From contig JAWLDB010000165.1 in assembly GCA_041686915.1 (NCBI GenBank), positions 1 to 5,906 of the forward strand: a DNA stretch of 5,906 nucleotides. The letters run 5' to 3'. Source of the stretch: JAWLDB01 sp041686915. Lineage in GTDB: Bacteria > Bacillota > UBA994 > UBA5500. Shown here one piece after another: positions 5,567 to 5,906 of this stretch. The first letter of the stretch is position 1. Each line of letters starts with the position of its first letter. A model generated the notes under the pieces. The model did not search any database. It worked only from the letters and a program-made list of their open reading frames with translations, and was not told the DNA's origin. A program made the translations under genes and the position numbers.

Positions 5567-5906
5567 ATGAGTCGTCTTGCTCTAGATGAGAAAGGCGTGA
5601 ACCAGGTGGCCTTCTGGAAGAGGAATCGGGGATTTATTGCTTTTAGTCTATTGGCCATTTTGCTCTTGGGCTTCGCTGCCCATAACGCGAGACAACGTGA
5701 ACAGCACACTCTAGTTGAAGAATATATCATGCGTGTTTTTGCTCCTGTAGAACGAGGGGTTACTACTGTCGTGCAGTCCATAGGGGAAGTGTTCTCTGGT
5801 TTCCGCGAACTGCTCTATATTCGGGCTGAAAACTATCGATTACGCAGCGAACTGACCTCTCTACAAGCACAGTTTAACCTGTTAGTCGAAGCTGAACGGG
5901 AGAATC
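5567..5906 (+). CDS. mreC: Rod shape-determining protein MreC (N-terminal part; 3' end outside window)
   Basis: The first 113 codons of mreC are present. MreC is a bitopic membrane protein whose extracytoplasmic part activates PBP2-type transpeptidases in the elongasome. Visible features are a short basic cytoplasmic start (FWKRNRG), one membrane helix at about residues 22-38 (GFIAFSLLAILLLGFAA), a linker containing VFAPVERGVTTVVQSIGEVF, and the start of the coiled coil (about 83-113, LYIRAENYRLRSELTSLQAQF). This is the normal MreC order. The start is uncertain. ATG 5567 is the first ATG after an in-frame TAG (5528) but has only a weak site. GTG 5606 (giving VAFWKRNRG, closer to typical MreC starts) has GAGAAAGG about 10 bases upstream; GTG 5597 is another choice. 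The gene follows mreB, as is usual. Confidence 0.93.
   Translation, partial: MSRLALDEKGVNQVAFWKRNRGFIAFSLLAILLLGFAAHNARQREQHTLVEEYIMRVFAPVERGVTTVVQSIGEVFSGFRELLYIRAENYRLRSELTSLQAQFNLLVEAEREN

Noticed and set aside
5404..5781. A - strand open frame of 125 codons covering the mreB-mreC gap and the mreC start
   Set aside because: The translation is unlike any protein I know, and the opposite strand carries a good MreC N-terminus and a foldable leader.
1..5906. CRISPR arrays, insertion sequences, tRNA or rRNA genes, phage or defence genes
   Set aside because: No repeated spacer pattern, transposase, tRNA-like fold or defence-related domain is seen; nearly all of the window is core metabolism and cell-shape genes.

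Overview
The window carries two adjacent gene clusters, both on the + strand, from what looks like an anaerobic Firmicute (Clostridia or Negativicutes). Three things support that placement: a clostridial-type Rnf complex whose RnfB is a long polyferredoxin, a DUF4321 membrane protein next to maf, and the classic Firmicutes order maf-radC-mreB-mreC. Shine-Dalgarno sites are purine-rich and base composition is near 50% GC by eye. Genus and species cannot be fixed from this sequence.

Region 1 (1-2600) is the 3' part of an rnf operon: the end of rnfD, then complete rnfE, rnfA and rnfB, spaced 12-15 bp apart and each with its own ribosome binding site. It closes with a strong intrinsic terminator. 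The encoded membrane complex couples electron flow between ferredoxin and NAD+ to Na+ or H+ transport. The usual rnfG gene is not between rnfD and rnfE, which is out of line with the common C-D-G-E-A-B order.

Region 2 (2600-2835) is intergenic. It holds a candidate extended -10 promoter and several copies of a TTGCTG motif in both orientations.

Region 3 (2836-5906) is a shape and housekeeping cluster: a small DUF4321 membrane protein, the nucleotide pyrophosphatase Maf (dTTP/UTP type), the RadC JAMM-domain protein, the actin-like MreB, and the start of mreC, which runs off the window. The first four are packed tightly, with a 4-bp overlap between DUF4321 and maf, a 31-bp gap, then a 20-bp gap. 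MreB and MreC act together in the elongasome that directs lateral cell-wall synthesis.

The most unusual part is the 152-bp mreB-mreC gap (5415-5566). It can be folded by eye into a compact RNA with a closing stem, a long hairpin, a possible H-type pseudoknot and a final hairpin that ends exactly at the first mreC ATG. I do not recognise it as a known riboswitch class. It is a candidate cis-regulatory RNA that needs a comparative test.
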